64,000 nucleotides of DNA from the NCBI GenBank assembly GCA_964461715.1, contig CAYWVR010000009.1:52567-116566 (forward strand). Direction: 5' to 3'. This document shows, one piece after another, positions 26,282 to 34,068 of the stretch. Every line of letters starts with the position of its first letter. Positions within the stretch are counted from its first letter, which is position 1. The translations under genes were made by a program, and so were the position numbers. Origin of the DNA: CAYWVR01 sp964461715. Its GTDB lineage: Bacteria > Planctomycetota > Phycisphaerae > FEN-1346. The notes beneath the pieces are model-generated. The model had not been told where the DNA came from. It was given only the letters and a program-made list of their open reading frames with translations, and made no database searches.

Positions 26282-27069
26282 GGCTTGTCCGGCTCGGACG
26301 TGGGCACGATCTCCTCCGCCCGCAGGCCCGCCTCCCCGCCGCCCGCCACGCCGTAGAGCTCCACCCATTGGTTCTCTTTAAGGCCGCGAATCTGCTCGCG
26401 GACCTTCGGATCGGTCGCGTGGACGGGGATGGCGACGGGCGCCGCGTCGGCCGCGCAGCAGGTGATGTTGAAGCGGACAAGCAGGAACGTGCCGGGCCTC
26501 ATCTCTTTGGGCCGGGCGACGAACCCGAGGGCCCCGACTTTGACGGGCACGCTCGAGCGGGCCCGCTGGAGGACCCCCAGGACGGTGGTGAACTGGTACT
26601 CGCCGCGCCGCTCGGCGGCGACGGTCTCCTGCTGGGCGGCCAGCTCCGCCAGCATCGCCGGGTCGGCGGCCCCGCGTTGAAGCGCGGCCAGGGCGTTGAG
26701 TCCTCGCTCCGGAAGCGCGAGGCCCACCACGAGCGGCACGAGAAAGGCCAGGCTTCGGACGATCCGCCAGGGGCCGGTCCCCGCGCCGCACGCGCCACCG
26801 TCGTGGTCATGCGTGTGCCTGTGGTCCTCGTCATGCGCGTCGCGCCGGGCACGCATCGACCGACGCCGGTGCCACCACCCGCAGACGAACGCCGCCAGAA
26901 GCACGAATCCCGCCCCGCCCGCGAGGTGGGCGTAGATCGGCCGCAGGAAAAACTTCATGGACCCCGAGAGGTACAGGTGGACCGTGAACAGGCCCCACCC
27001 CAGCATCGGCCACAGCTCCCACCACGACAGCCGCGCCTCCGGGCCGCAGGTCTCATTGTGAACGCCCAT
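26272..27069 (-). CDS. TIGR03943/DUF1980-family permease subunit (YcgQ-like)
   Basis: 265 residues: two N-terminal membrane segments ('MLGWGLFTVHLYLSG', 'GGAGFVLLAAFVCGWW'), a His/Asp-rich loop ('HDEDHRHTHDHDGG', about 79-92) likely to bind metal, another membrane segment, and a soluble C-terminal DUF1980 domain with 'FNITCCAADAAPVAIPV', whose CC is conserved in the family. It pairs with the permease encoded 12 bases upstream, as ycgQ/ycgR do elsewhere. Substrate not established; zinc-related roles have been suggested for the family. Confidence 0.85.
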   Translation of the reverse strand: MGVHNETCGPEARLSWWELWPMLGWGLFTVHLYLSGSMKFFLRPIYAHLAGGAGFVLLAAFVCGWWHRRRSMRARRDAHDEDHRHTHDHDGGACGAGTGPWRIVRSLAFLVPLVVGLALPERGLNALAALQRGAADPAMLAELAAQQETVAAERRGEYQFTTVLGVLQRARSSVPVKVGALGFVARPKEMRPGTFLLVRFNITCCAADAAPVAIPVHATDPKVREQIRGLKENQWVELYGVAGGGEAGLRAEEIVPTSEPDKPYL

Positions 27070-27081
27070 CGTCCGTCTCCG

Positions 27082-28095
27082 TCATCGGATCAGAAGGCCG
27101 ACCCCCTCCGCCAGCGCCAGCACCAGCACCGGCACCATCACCACCACCGCCACGAGCACCCGCCGGGGCAGGCTCCCGAGGTACATGGCCACGAGCTTGA
27201 TGTCGAGCATCGGCCCGAGCACCAGGAACCCCAGCTTCGAGGCGAAGGTGAACTGGACGAAGCTCGCTGCGACGAAGGCGTCCGCCTCCGAGCACAGGTT
27301 CAGGGCGAACGCCAGGGCCATCATCCCCGCCGTCGAGGCCACCGGCGTCCCGCCCACCGCCGAGAGGACCGTCCGCGGGACGAAGGCTTGGGCCGTGGCC
27401 GCGAGGACGCTTCCCAACAGCAGCCATCCGCCGAGCAGAAGAAAGTCCCCCGCCGCGTGTCGGAGCACCCGCTCGAAGGCCCCGCCCGCGTGCGCCCCTG
27501 ACGGGGCCGGTTCCGCCTCGAGCGGCGGGAGCCGTCGGCCCGCGACCGTCACGGCCAAGCCCACCGCCGCCGCCACCACGATCCCCAGCCCGGCCCGCGC
27601 CGCGGGCATCGCCCACCACGGGTCCGTCTGCGCAAAGGCCATTACCGTCGAGGCGATCACGATCGGGTTCAGAATCGGACCGGCCAACAGGTACACCACC
27701 GCCATCTCGAGCGGCAGGCCCTTGCGGATCAGCCGCCGCACCACCGGCACGACCCCGCACTCGCACACCGGCAGCACGAAGCTCAGGAGCGGGGCCACCG
27801 CCAGGCGCGCCCCAAGCCGGCGCGGCACGAAGCGTGCGAGGGTCTCGGGCGGCACGAGGACCTCGATCACCCCCGAGAGGATCGCCCCGAGAAAGACGAA
27901 CGGGAACGCCTCCAGCAGGATCGCCACCAGCACCTGCCCGAAGACCTGGGCCCGGGCCAACGAGAAGAAGGCCTCGAGCCGGTCCAGCACGAACCCGCCC
28001 CCGAGGTACGCCGGAACGGATGCGACGATCGCCGCCAGGACGGCGATCTTGATCTTGTCGGGGCGGCTGATCCCGGTGTACCGTCGTCTGGCCAT
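27082..28095 (-). CDS. UPF0718/DUF318 permease (YcgR-like)
   Basis: 337 residues with about eight to ten membrane segments. 'SFVLPVCECGVVPVVRRL' carries the CxCG motif (Cys111, Cys113) of the family, followed by 'LLAGPILNPIVIASTVMAF' and, in the second half, 'ALNLCSEADAFVAASFVQ', also highly conserved. Forms the transmembrane partner of the DUF1980 protein that follows. Start ATG at 28095, 13 bases after the MBL gene's stop, so it likely continues the same operon. Confidence 0.87.
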   Translation of the reverse strand: MARRRYTGISRPDKIKIAVLAAIVASVPAYLGGGFVLDRLEAFFSLARAQVFGQVLVAILLEAFPFVFLGAILSGVIEVLVPPETLARFVPRRLGARLAVAPLLSFVLPVCECGVVPVVRRLIRKGLPLEMAVVYLLAGPILNPIVIASTVMAFAQTDPWWAMPAARAGLGIVVAAAVGLAVTVAGRRLPPLEAEPAPSGAHAGGAFERVLRHAAGDFLLLGGWLLLGSVLAATAQAFVPRTVLSAVGGTPVASTAGMMALAFALNLCSEADAFVAASFVQFTFASKLGFLVLGPMLDIKLVAMYLGSLPRRVLVAVVVMVPVLVLALAEGVGLLIR

Positions 28096-28108
28096 AGGCG
28101 TTCGTCGG

Positions 28109-28951
28109 CTAAAGCTCCCAGGCGCGCTGGAGACCGACTTCCAGCGATTCCGTTTCGGCCGCGCACGACGCGGCGAGCGCGCGGACGGCAGCGCGGCCGG
28201 TGCAGTGCCCCGCGACGAGATGACGCACGCCCGCGGAGTCCAGGGCCGCCGCGGCGCGGGCCCACTCGTCCGCCCCGGCGCGTTTAAGGTGCAGGCCGCC
28301 GAGGACCGTTCGCACGGGCTCGTCTTCGGTTAACGTCCGGGCATGGGCGAGCGTGTTGGCGAGGCCGCGGTGGCAGCAGCCCGTTACGAGCATCCATCCC
28401 TCGGCCGTGCGCGCCAGCAGGAAGAGCTCGTCGCCGAACGCGTCGGGCTCGCGCCGCCCCTCCACCTCGGCCCGGAACCCCTTCTCGGCCGGGCTCGGAG
28501 GGCCGGCCATGGGACCGCTGAGCAGAAGGCCCGCGAGCGGCTCCGTGGGACGCTCGACCGTGACCCGTGTGGCCTGGGCGAGCGCCTCGGCGGCGTGCTT
28601 CGGAAGGCCGATCGACTTCGTGAATCCCCACCGCGACGCCCATCGCCGCGCGTCCCCGCCGGGGCCATGATAGACCGTCGCGTCGGGCGCGGCTTGAAGG
28701 GCCGCGGCCAGGCCGCCCGTGTGGTCGTAGTGACCGTGGCTGAGGACGACGGCGGCGACGGTCGAGAGGTCGACACCGAGGGCCGCGGCGTTGGCGCGGA
28801 GCGTCCCCGGGCGCGCCCCGGTATCGAAGAGGAGCGTCCCGTCGGGGGTCTCCAGGAGGGCTGCGAAACCGTGCTCGGCGGCGAGGTCCGGCCGGCGGCT
28901 CGTGTTCTCGACGAGCACGGTCAGCCGAAGCTCGGGGCTCGCGGCGGTCAT
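28109..28951 (-). CDS. MBL-fold metallo-hydrolase, COG1237-like
   Basis: 280 residues with the metal-binding 'SHGHYDHTGG' (His72, His74, Asp76, His77), upstream strand 'LLFDTGA', then 'VTGCCHRGLANTL' and 'GGLHL' and 'VAGHCTG' for the remaining ligands. This layout matches the group annotated as dihydropterin-ribofuranosyl-aminobenzene phosphate synthase-like (COG1237), found widely in anaerobes without proven function. The start at 28951 overlaps the stop of the FmdB gene by four bases (ATGA), implying coupling; longer in-frame sequence upstream is antisense to nothing real and was rejected. Confidence 0.85.
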   Translation of the reverse strand: MTAASPELRLTVLVENTSRRPDLAAEHGFAALLETPDGTLLFDTGARPGTLRANAAALGVDLSTVAAVVLSHGHYDHTGGLAAALQAAPDATVYHGPGGDARRWASRWGFTKSIGLPKHAAEALAQATRVTVERPTEPLAGLLLSGPMAGPPSPAEKGFRAEVEGRREPDAFGDELFLLARTAEGWMLVTGCCHRGLANTLAHARTLTEDEPVRTVLGGLHLKRAGADEWARAAAALDSAGVRHLVAGHCTGRAAVRALAASCAAETESLEVGLQRAWEL

Positions 28952-29178
28952 CGCGGGCACGACCCGTGCATGCAGGCGGGCGTCGCGCAGGGCGCGGCCT
29001 CGCCGCAGCAGGTGGGGGCGGCGGGACGCCGGGCGTGGCTCTTCGGGGCGCTCAGGCGGCGCACGAGGGCCTCCTCGCCGCACGATGGGCAGGCCGTCGG
29101 CGGCTTGGACGTCGGCTTCACCAGGAGCACCTCGGTCACCTCGCCGCACTTCTCACAGGCATAGTCGAAGGTCGGCAT
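28948..29178 (-). CDS. FmdB-type zinc-ribbon protein
   Basis: 76 residues. 'FDYACEKCGEV' (Cys8, Cys11) and 'ACPSCGEE' (Cys30, Cys33) form the two knuckles of an FmdB/CxxC_CxxC_SSSS regulatory zinc ribbon. The C-terminal third adds more cysteines ('PTCCGEAAPCATPAC'), an unusual Cys-rich tail that could bind extra metal. Regulatory or scaffold role inferred from family. Coupled to the MBL gene by ATGA overlap. Confidence 0.85.
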   Translation of the reverse strand: MPTFDYACEKCGEVTEVLLVKPTSKPPTACPSCGEEALVRRLSAPKSHARRPAAPTCCGEAAPCATPACMHGSCPR

Positions 29179-29253
29179 GCGTCTCCTCTCCAGCGGGGCG
29201 CCGGTATTATGGCGCCGCCGGCCGGCCGAGGCAAGCCCACAAGCCCGATCCCG

Positions 29254-29586
29254 CTAATGGTCGCAGATGTTCGCGCCCGTCTCCAGCGTGCCCGCGAGGT
29301 GCTTGCGGACCAGGGCCTCGGGGGCCTCGGCCGGGGCGCCCACCAGGACCTCGATGCCGTGCGAGACGAAGAGGTTCTGGGCCCGCATGCCCATGCCGCC
29401 CGCGATCACGACGTCCACGTTCTGCTCCTTGAGCCACGCGGGCAGGACGCCGGGGGCGTGGGGAGGCGGTGTGGAGGGCGCGGCGGTCCGGACCTGGCCG
29501 TCCTCGACGTCGACCAGTGTGAACGTGTCGGCGTGGCCGAAGTGCAGGGCCAGGGCCCCGTCGGCGGTGGGAATGGCATAGCGCAT
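29254..29586 (-). CDS. NifX/NifB-like dinitrogenase-iron-molybdenum-cofactor-domain protein (copy 1)
   Basis: 110 residues, single domain. 'MRYAIPTADG', 'HFGHADTFTLVD' and 'NVDVVIAGGMGMRAQNLF' are the conserved segments of the NifX/NafY-like fold that binds Fe-S or Fe-Mo-type clusters. A strong AAGGAG precedes the start. No nitrogenase genes are near, so it probably serves another Fe-S process together with the Mrp-type ATPases encoded just upstream. Confidence 0.88.
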   Translation of the reverse strand: MRYAIPTADGALALHFGHADTFTLVDVEDGQVRTAAPSTPPPHAPGVLPAWLKEQNVDVVIAGGMGMRAQNLFVSHGIEVLVGAPAEAPEALVRKHLAGTLETGANICDH

Positions 29587-29624
29587 CGTGCTTCATCTCC
29601 TTCGTCGGGTTGGTTCTGTGCGTT

Positions 29625-30455
29625 TCAAGCGGCGCCCGCACCCGTGCGGACGCGCGTCGCCAGCGCTTCAAAATCTCGGGCCGTTGGAGTGTCGTCGGCC
29701 AGGAATTCGCCCAGGCGGCCCTCGTCGCAGGCCGCCCGGAGCCGCGGGTCGAACGGCACCTCCGCCAGCAGCGGCAGGCCCGTCGGGCGCGACGTCGCGG
29801 GCCCGAACATCGGCACCTCCTCGCCGCAATGCGGACATCGCATCGTGCCCATCGTCTCGACGAGCCCGAGCAGCCGCAGACCGAGCTTGCGGCAGAAGGC
29901 GACGGCCTTGCGGACGTCGGCCATGGCCACCTCCTGGGGCGTCGCGACCATCAGGACCTCGGCCGCGGGCGCCGTCTGGGCGATGGAGAGGGCCTCGTCG
30001 CCCGTGCCGGGCGGACAGTCGAGCACCAGCAAGTCCAACTCGCCCCATGCGACGTCGCCGAGGAGCTGATCGAGGACGGTGATCTTCATCGGCCCGCGCC
30101 AGATGACCGCCTCGTCGGCGTGTGGCAGCATCAGCCCGAGGCTCAGGACCCGCAGGCCCGCGTCGGTCTCGACGGGCGTGATGAGCCGCCCGTCGCTGCC
30201 GACCCGCGCCTCCGCCAGACCGAGGACCGTCGGCACGCTGGGCCCGTGGAAGTCGACGTCCAGGAGGCCCGTCCGGGCGCCCGCCCGGGCCAACTGGACC
30301 GCCAGGGCCGCGGCGACGGTGCTCTTGCCCACGCCGCCCTTGCCGCTCATGACGGCGAGGACGCGGCGGATGCGGGCGAGGTTCTCGTCGCGTCGTCGTC
30401 GCGTCGCCTCCCGCATCTCGTGCGGAGACGGGGCCGAGGGGGCCGGGTCGCTCAT
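29625..30455 (-). CDS. Mrp/NBP35-type iron-sulfur carrier ATPase
   Basis: 276 residues. Deviant Walker A 'VMSGKGGVGKSTVAAAL' near residue 36, 'LLDVDFHGPSVPTVLG', 'ILDQLLGDVAWGELDLLVLDCPPGTGD' region and 'VMVATPQEVAMADVRK' are the Mrp hallmarks. A CxxC ('MRCPHCGEE') near residue 207 is the expected site for a bridging [4Fe-4S] cluster in a dimer. It would carry or insert Fe-S clusters. Follows NifX copy 2 by three bases. Confidence 0.93.
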   Translation of the reverse strand: MSDPAPSAPSPHEMREATRRRRDENLARIRRVLAVMSGKGGVGKSTVAAALAVQLARAGARTGLLDVDFHGPSVPTVLGLAEARVGSDGRLITPVETDAGLRVLSLGLMLPHADEAVIWRGPMKITVLDQLLGDVAWGELDLLVLDCPPGTGDEALSIAQTAPAAEVLMVATPQEVAMADVRKAVAFCRKLGLRLLGLVETMGTMRCPHCGEEVPMFGPATSRPTGLPLLAEVPFDPRLRAACDEGRLGEFLADDTPTARDFEALATRVRTGAGAA

Positions 30456-30458
30456 GGC

Positions 30459-30821
30459 TTACCAGTGCCCTTCCACGTTCGCCGCCTCGGCCCGGGCCAG
30501 GGTCCCGGCGGCCAAGGCCGCGACGGCCTCGCGCACGGTGCCGCCGGCGCCCGTGTAGACGTCGATGCCCGCGGCCCGGAGGACGCGGAACGCCTTCGGT
30601 CCGGCGTGAGCGCAGGCGACGGCGTCCGGCTCGAGGTCGGCGATGGTCTGGGCGGCCTGGACCCCGGCCCCCGAGGCCGCCTGCTTGTTCTGCGCGTTCG
30701 GGACGTGCTTGACCAACGCGCCCGATTCGGTGTCGACAAGGACGAAGCAGGCGGCGCGTCCCAGGCGAGCGTCGATGGCGGCGTCCAGGTTCGGTTCGAC
30801 GGCGGGCAGACAGAGCTTCAT
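30459..30821 (-). CDS. NifX/NifB-like dinitrogenase-iron-molybdenum-cofactor-domain protein (copy 2)
   Basis: 120 residues. 'MKLCLPAVEPNLDAAIDARLGRA' replaces the usual 'HFG' with 'RLGRA', then 'CFVLVDTESG' and 'EPDAVACAHAGPKAFRVL' as in this fold. It resembles copy 1 only in overall pattern, so the two are diverged paralogues rather than a recent duplication. The start at 30821 shares ATGA with the stop of the tandem ATPase gene, indicating coupling. Confidence 0.85.
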   Translation of the reverse strand: MKLCLPAVEPNLDAAIDARLGRAACFVLVDTESGALVKHVPNAQNKQAASGAGVQAAQTIADLEPDAVACAHAGPKAFRVLRAAGIDVYTGAGGTVREAVAALAAGTLARAEAANVEGHW

Positions 30822-32674
30822 GACAGCTTCCTCCTCTCGGGTTTCTTGATCTCGGCGATGCGCCGAGTGAGCGCCGCGCACACCCGCGCCAGCGCCGCGG
30901 CCCCCGGCCCGTCGCCCCGCGACGGGATGGTACCGTGCGAGAGCGCCGCGGGCAGGGCGGGGTCGAAGGGCACCTCCCCGGCTACCTCGACGCGGCGGTT
31001 GCCGCACAGGACACGGATATCACGGGCGACTTCGTCCGACAAGTCGGCCTTGTTGATGACCGCCGCCACGGGGACGCGGAACCATGCCGCCAGGTCGAGG
31101 GCCCGGGCCAGATCCGACAGGCCGCTCCGGGTCGGCTCGGTCACGGCGACGGCGAAGTCGCAGCCGGTCAGGGCGGCGCTGACGGGACAGCCGGTGCCGG
31201 GGCTCGAATCGATAAGGACGCCCACGCCGCCGCGCTCCCCCGCCCCGGCTTCGGCCAGTGTGCGGACCCGGGTGACGAGCTTGCCGGACGCCTCGCCCCC
31301 CGCCTCCAGCTCACCCCGGGCGAGGGGACCGACGGATGCGTCGCCGAAACACGCGTGGCCCGACCGCCGCGGCTTCAGGGCGAGGGGCATCTCGTCGGTC
31401 CCGGACAGCGGGCAGACCTGTTCGCACAGGCCGCACCCCTCGCACCGGAGCGAATCAATCGTGGCGCGCGGCGTCAGGGTGATGGCCCCGAAGTGGCACG
31501 CGGCCGCGCACACGCCGCATCCGCGGCAAAGGTCCGAATCGACCACCGCCAGCATCGCGCCGGAGAACGGCTCGCACGTTTCCGCCTCGGGCCTGAGGAG
31601 CAGATGGAGGTTTGCGGCGTCGACGTCGGCGTCGGCGGCGACGTACGCCTCCAGGGCGTCGGCCAGCGAGGCCGCCAGGCTTGTCTTGCCCGTTCCGCCT
31701 TTGCCGGACAGGACCGCCACCTGCACGAGGTCCTCCGGCACGGGGCGCTCGACGCAGCGGACGGTCGCGCCGGCGGCCGCGGCGTCGTCCAAGAGCTCGA
31801 CGGGGACCGGGCCGGCAGGCGCCTTGAGCGCCGGCGTGCCTTCGCGTACGGCCGCCGCGAGGGCGTCGAAGCACTCGCGCATCGCGGGCATCTCGTCGTA
31901 GGCCAGGCCGCCCCGGGCGTAGAGCCTCGCGACCGCCGGGTCGAACGGAATCTCCATCACGATCGGGAGGCCGTGTTCGCGGCAAAAGGCCTCGACGTTG
32001 GCCCCGCCGAGGCCGGCGCGGTTGACGATGACGCCCTGGGGGACGCCGAGGTGGTCGGCCAGGGCTGCCGCCTTCTCGAGGTCCGCGAGGCCGAACGGAG
32101 TGGGTTCGGTGACAAGGAGAACAAGGTCCGCCCCGTCGAGGGCCTCGGCCACCGCGCAACCCGAGCCGGGCGGCCCGTCAAGGACGGCGATCGGGGCCTC
32201 CGCCACCGCCTCCTTGACCTGGGCGATGACGGCGGAGGAGCGGATCTGACCCGTGTCGAGCCGCCCGTCGACAAACGGGGCCGCAGGGCCGCCGCCGGCG
32301 CGGTACGAGCCGACCCGAATCTCCCCGAGCCGGTGCGGGACCCGGGTGATGGCGTTCTCCGGGCAGGCCGCCTCGCACGTGCCGCACGAGTGGCAGAGCT
32401 CCGCGAAGACCAGGGGGCCGGTCTTCAGGGTCGCCAAGGCCCCGAAGCGGCAGGCCCGGGCGCATGCGCCGCAGCCGGTGCAGGCGTCGGTGAAGTCCGG
32501 GACGGGCGTCTCGGCGGGCCGGACGTCGACGTCCCGAGGGTGGAGGAAGAGGGCGGCGTTGGCGGCCTCAACGTCGGCGTCGGCGAAGGCACAGGGAGCG
32601 AGGGCCGCCGCCAGGTTCGTCGCGACGAACGTCTTGCCCGTGCCGCCCTTGCCGCTTGCGATGGCGATTCGCAT
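30818..32674 (-). CDS. Tandem MinD-like ATPase with two inserted ferredoxin domains (fused duplicate)
   Basis: 618 residues made of two similar halves. Half 1: Walker A 'SGKGGTGKT' (7-15), a two-cluster ferredoxin insert (Cys65/68/71/75 and 94/97/100/104), then 'VLDGPPGSGCAVAEAL' and 'VTEPTPFGLADLEKA'. Half 2: Walker A at 323-331, ferredoxin insert (Cys383/386/389/393 and 411/414/417/421), then 'DSSPGTGCPVSAAL' and 'VTEPTRSGLSDLARA'. In many anaerobes these are two adjacent genes; here they are one chain, joined by a linker of about 35 residues. Four [4Fe-4S] clusters are predicted. It likely couples ATP hydrolysis to Fe-S handling or electron transfer with the NifX and Mrp partners. Confidence 0.9.
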   Translation of the reverse strand: MRIAIASGKGGTGKTFVATNLAAALAPCAFADADVEAANAALFLHPRDVDVRPAETPVPDFTDACTGCGACARACRFGALATLKTGPLVFAELCHSCGTCEAACPENAITRVPHRLGEIRVGSYRAGGGPAAPFVDGRLDTGQIRSSAVIAQVKEAVAEAPIAVLDGPPGSGCAVAEALDGADLVLLVTEPTPFGLADLEKAAALADHLGVPQGVIVNRAGLGGANVEAFCREHGLPIVMEIPFDPAVARLYARGGLAYDEMPAMRECFDALAAAVREGTPALKAPAGPVPVELLDDAAAAGATVRCVERPVPEDLVQVAVLSGKGGTGKTSLAASLADALEAYVAADADVDAANLHLLLRPEAETCEPFSGAMLAVVDSDLCRGCGVCAAACHFGAITLTPRATIDSLRCEGCGLCEQVCPLSGTDEMPLALKPRRSGHACFGDASVGPLARGELEAGGEASGKLVTRVRTLAEAGAGERGGVGVLIDSSPGTGCPVSAALTGCDFAVAVTEPTRSGLSDLARALDLAAWFRVPVAAVINKADLSDEVARDIRVLCGNRRVEVAGEVPFDPALPAALSHGTIPSRGDGPGAAALARVCAALTRRIAEIKKPERRKLS

Positions 32675-32767
32675 GGGAAAAACCGTCCCTGTGTCTCATC
32701 GGTCTTGGCGCGGCGGGTCTCCTGACCCGCGGCGGTTGCGTTCGCCCGGCATCGTCGTGCGGTAGCC

Positions 32768-32802
32768 GGGTGGCACGGGCCGCTTGCCTGCCCGTGCCAC
32801 CC
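32768..32802. repeat. Palindromic repeat, 13-bp perfect arms
   Basis: Arms GGGTGGCACGGGC (32768-32780) and its exact complement (32790-32802) flank a nine-base loop, in the 143-base spacer between the zinc-ribbon and tandem-ATPase genes. A related copy lies at 39077-39103. Could act as an mRNA hairpin or a REP-like element. Confidence 0.75.
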
Positions 32803-32817
32803 CCGAAGGGGAAGCGG

Positions 32818-33042
32818 TCAGCTTTGCCGGACCATTGCCGTGCCGCAAGAGGGGCACGGGACCTGCGTGCAGGGCGTGCCGCGCTGGTGTCGGCAGGTTG
32901 CACCGCAGCTCGGGCAGATGCAGGTTCCGTCGGGTCCGCCGAAGCCGCCGCCTCGGCCGCGTCCGGCGCCGCCCCCGCCTGGGCGTCCCATTCCCCGGCC
33001 TGCGCCTCCGCCGGCCGGTCCGGTTCCGTCTCCGCGAGGCAT
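32818..33042 (-). CDS. Small Gly-rich zinc-ribbon protein
   Basis: 74 residues. It starts 'MPRGDGTGPAGGG', the same opening as the DUF5320-like protein encoded upstream, continues through a Gly/Arg-rich stretch of about 25 residues, and ends in a zinc ribbon: 'CICPSCGATC' and 'CPSCGTAM'. Such proteins recur in NifX/Mrp clusters of anaerobes. Probably binds a metal or RNA; function unknown. Start chosen at that MPRGDGTGP motif. Confidence 0.75.
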   Translation of the reverse strand: MPRGDGTGPAGGGAGRGMGRPGGGGAGRGRGGGFGGPDGTCICPSCGATCRHQRGTPCTQVPCPSCGTAMVRQS

Positions 33043-33073
33043 GACGGGCCTCCTTTCGTACGGGAAGAGGTGC

Positions 33074-33442
33074 TCAGTCGTCGTTTTCGGCGGCCTCGAT
33101 CTCGGCGATTCGTTTCTGGATGTCGTCGAGAGCCTGGCCCATCTGCTCGGCGTGGGCCCGGAGGCCATCAAGCTCGTTCGCCGCGGACGGCGGGGCATAG
33201 CCGGCCCACGCGGGCGGCGCGTAGGGTGCCGCGTAAGGGCCGTAGCCCGCGCGGGCCCAGCCGGGCAGGCCGGTCGCAAAGAAGCGGTGACGGAATCCGC
33301 GTCCTCCGCCTCCGCGACCTCCGAAGCCCCGTCCGCCCCGGGGATTCATGTGCCCCGGCATGCCGTATCCCGCGCAGTAGCCCGCGGCGCGTCCCGTCAT
33401 CGGTCCCATGCCCATCGGTCCGGTTCCGTCTCCAGCCGGCAT
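33074..33442 (-). CDS. DUF5320-like protein
   Basis: 122 residues. The N terminus 'MPAGDGTGPMGMGPMTGR' followed by 'AAGYCAGYGMPG' is the DUF5320 signature. The middle is rich in Gly, Arg, Phe and Tyr, and the last 40 residues ('ELDGLRAHAEQMGQALDDI') form a coiled coil that would oligomerise. Found with NifX/Mrp genes in many anaerobes; molecular role unknown. Third-position base use matches its neighbours. Confidence 0.82.
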   Translation of the reverse strand: MPAGDGTGPMGMGPMTGRAAGYCAGYGMPGHMNPRGGRGFGGRGGGGRGFRHRFFATGLPGWARAGYGPYAAPYAPPAWAGYAPPSAANELDGLRAHAEQMGQALDDIQKRIAEIEAAENDD

Positions 33443-33476
33443 CGCGTGTCTCCTTTCGTCGGTTCGATGAAACCCG

Positions 33477-33905
33477 TTACATGCATCCGTATCCACGCCC
33501 GTGCCCGCGTCCGCCGCGTCCGCGACCCCGGCCGCCGCGCCCTTGGCCGCGCCCGCCGGGCCCGAAGGGGATCGGGCCGGGGGGTGGGGGCGGATGGGGC
33601 ACAGGATCGCCGGGGGGCAGGGCCACCGGGCCGCCCTCGATCCGCAGGGCCTTGCCCTCGGTGAGGGCCTCGGCCGTCTTGCGGCGGGCCTCGGCGACGA
33701 TGCGTCCGGCGGTGGCGCGGGAGACGTCCATGCGGCGGCCGACCTCGGCCAGGTCCAGCCCCTCGCGGTCCGCCAGACGCAGGGCCTCGAACTCGTCGAG
33801 CCCGAGGACCACCTCGTCCAGCTCCCGCAGGGGGACCCCGCGCGGCTTGTAGTAGACCGCGCCGGGCCAGTAGCGGATGGTGCGGGTTGCAGGGGGTCGG
33901 GGCAT
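33477..33905 (-). CDS. DUF134 (UPF0251) DNA-binding protein
   Basis: 142 residues. 'VYYKPRGVPLRELDEVVLGLDEFEALRLAD' and the helix-turn-helix 'DLAEVGRRMDVSRATAGRIVAEAR' are DUF134 features; it is predicted to bind DNA. The C-terminal 40 residues are Pro- then Gly/Arg-rich, which could bind nucleic acid. First gene of the minus-strand cluster reaching to 27 kb, behind a good promoter, so it probably regulates the cluster and itself (inference). Confidence 0.87.
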   Translation of the reverse strand: MPRPPATRTIRYWPGAVYYKPRGVPLRELDEVVLGLDEFEALRLADREGLDLAEVGRRMDVSRATAGRIVAEARRKTAEALTEGKALRIEGGPVALPPGDPVPHPPPPPGPIPFGPGGRGQGRGGRGRGRGGRGHGRGYGCM

Positions 33906-33947
33906 GGCTCTCTCGTCTTGTCGGCCTTCGAGCCGTCGTTCATTATG

Positions 33948-33976
33948 AGAATATGCGCAAAACGAGCGGGGGTCAA
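33948..33976 (-). promoter_or_regulatory. Promoter of the DUF134/NifX/Mrp cluster, with possible operator
   Basis: On the minus strand: TTGACC (complement of 33971-33976), 17-base spacer, TATTCT (complement of 33948-33953). The sequence over the -10, CATTATGAGAATATG (33941-33955), is an imperfect palindrome that could be the site of the DUF134 protein. Confidence 0.6.
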
Positions 33977-34000
33977 GGGTTTTTTCGGCCGGCGCGTCGG

Positions 34001-34032
34001 AAAAGAAGCCCACGGCCCGAAGGGCGTGGGCT
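34001..34032 (-). terminator. Rho-independent terminator of the gnd-to-AICARFT run
   Basis: A hairpin with an 11-bp stem and one bulged G (34007-34032, loop GAA/TTC) is followed on the minus strand by TCTTTTCC. It lies 37 bases after the AICAR transformylase stop, in the right place to end that operon. Confidence 0.75.
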
Positions 34033-34068
34033 GAAGGGTATTCCTGGAAAGAAGTTTCCGCCGGCAGG

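Noticed and set aside
26779..26830. His-rich stretch of the DUF1980 protein as a frameshift artefact
   Set aside because: The frame stays open with normal codons on both sides, and His-rich loops are common in metal-transport proteins.
29254..30821. Nitrogen fixation locus because of NifX-like genes
   Set aside because: No nifHDK, nifB or nifE/N is present; the NifX fold is widespread in anaerobes with Mrp-type ATPases.
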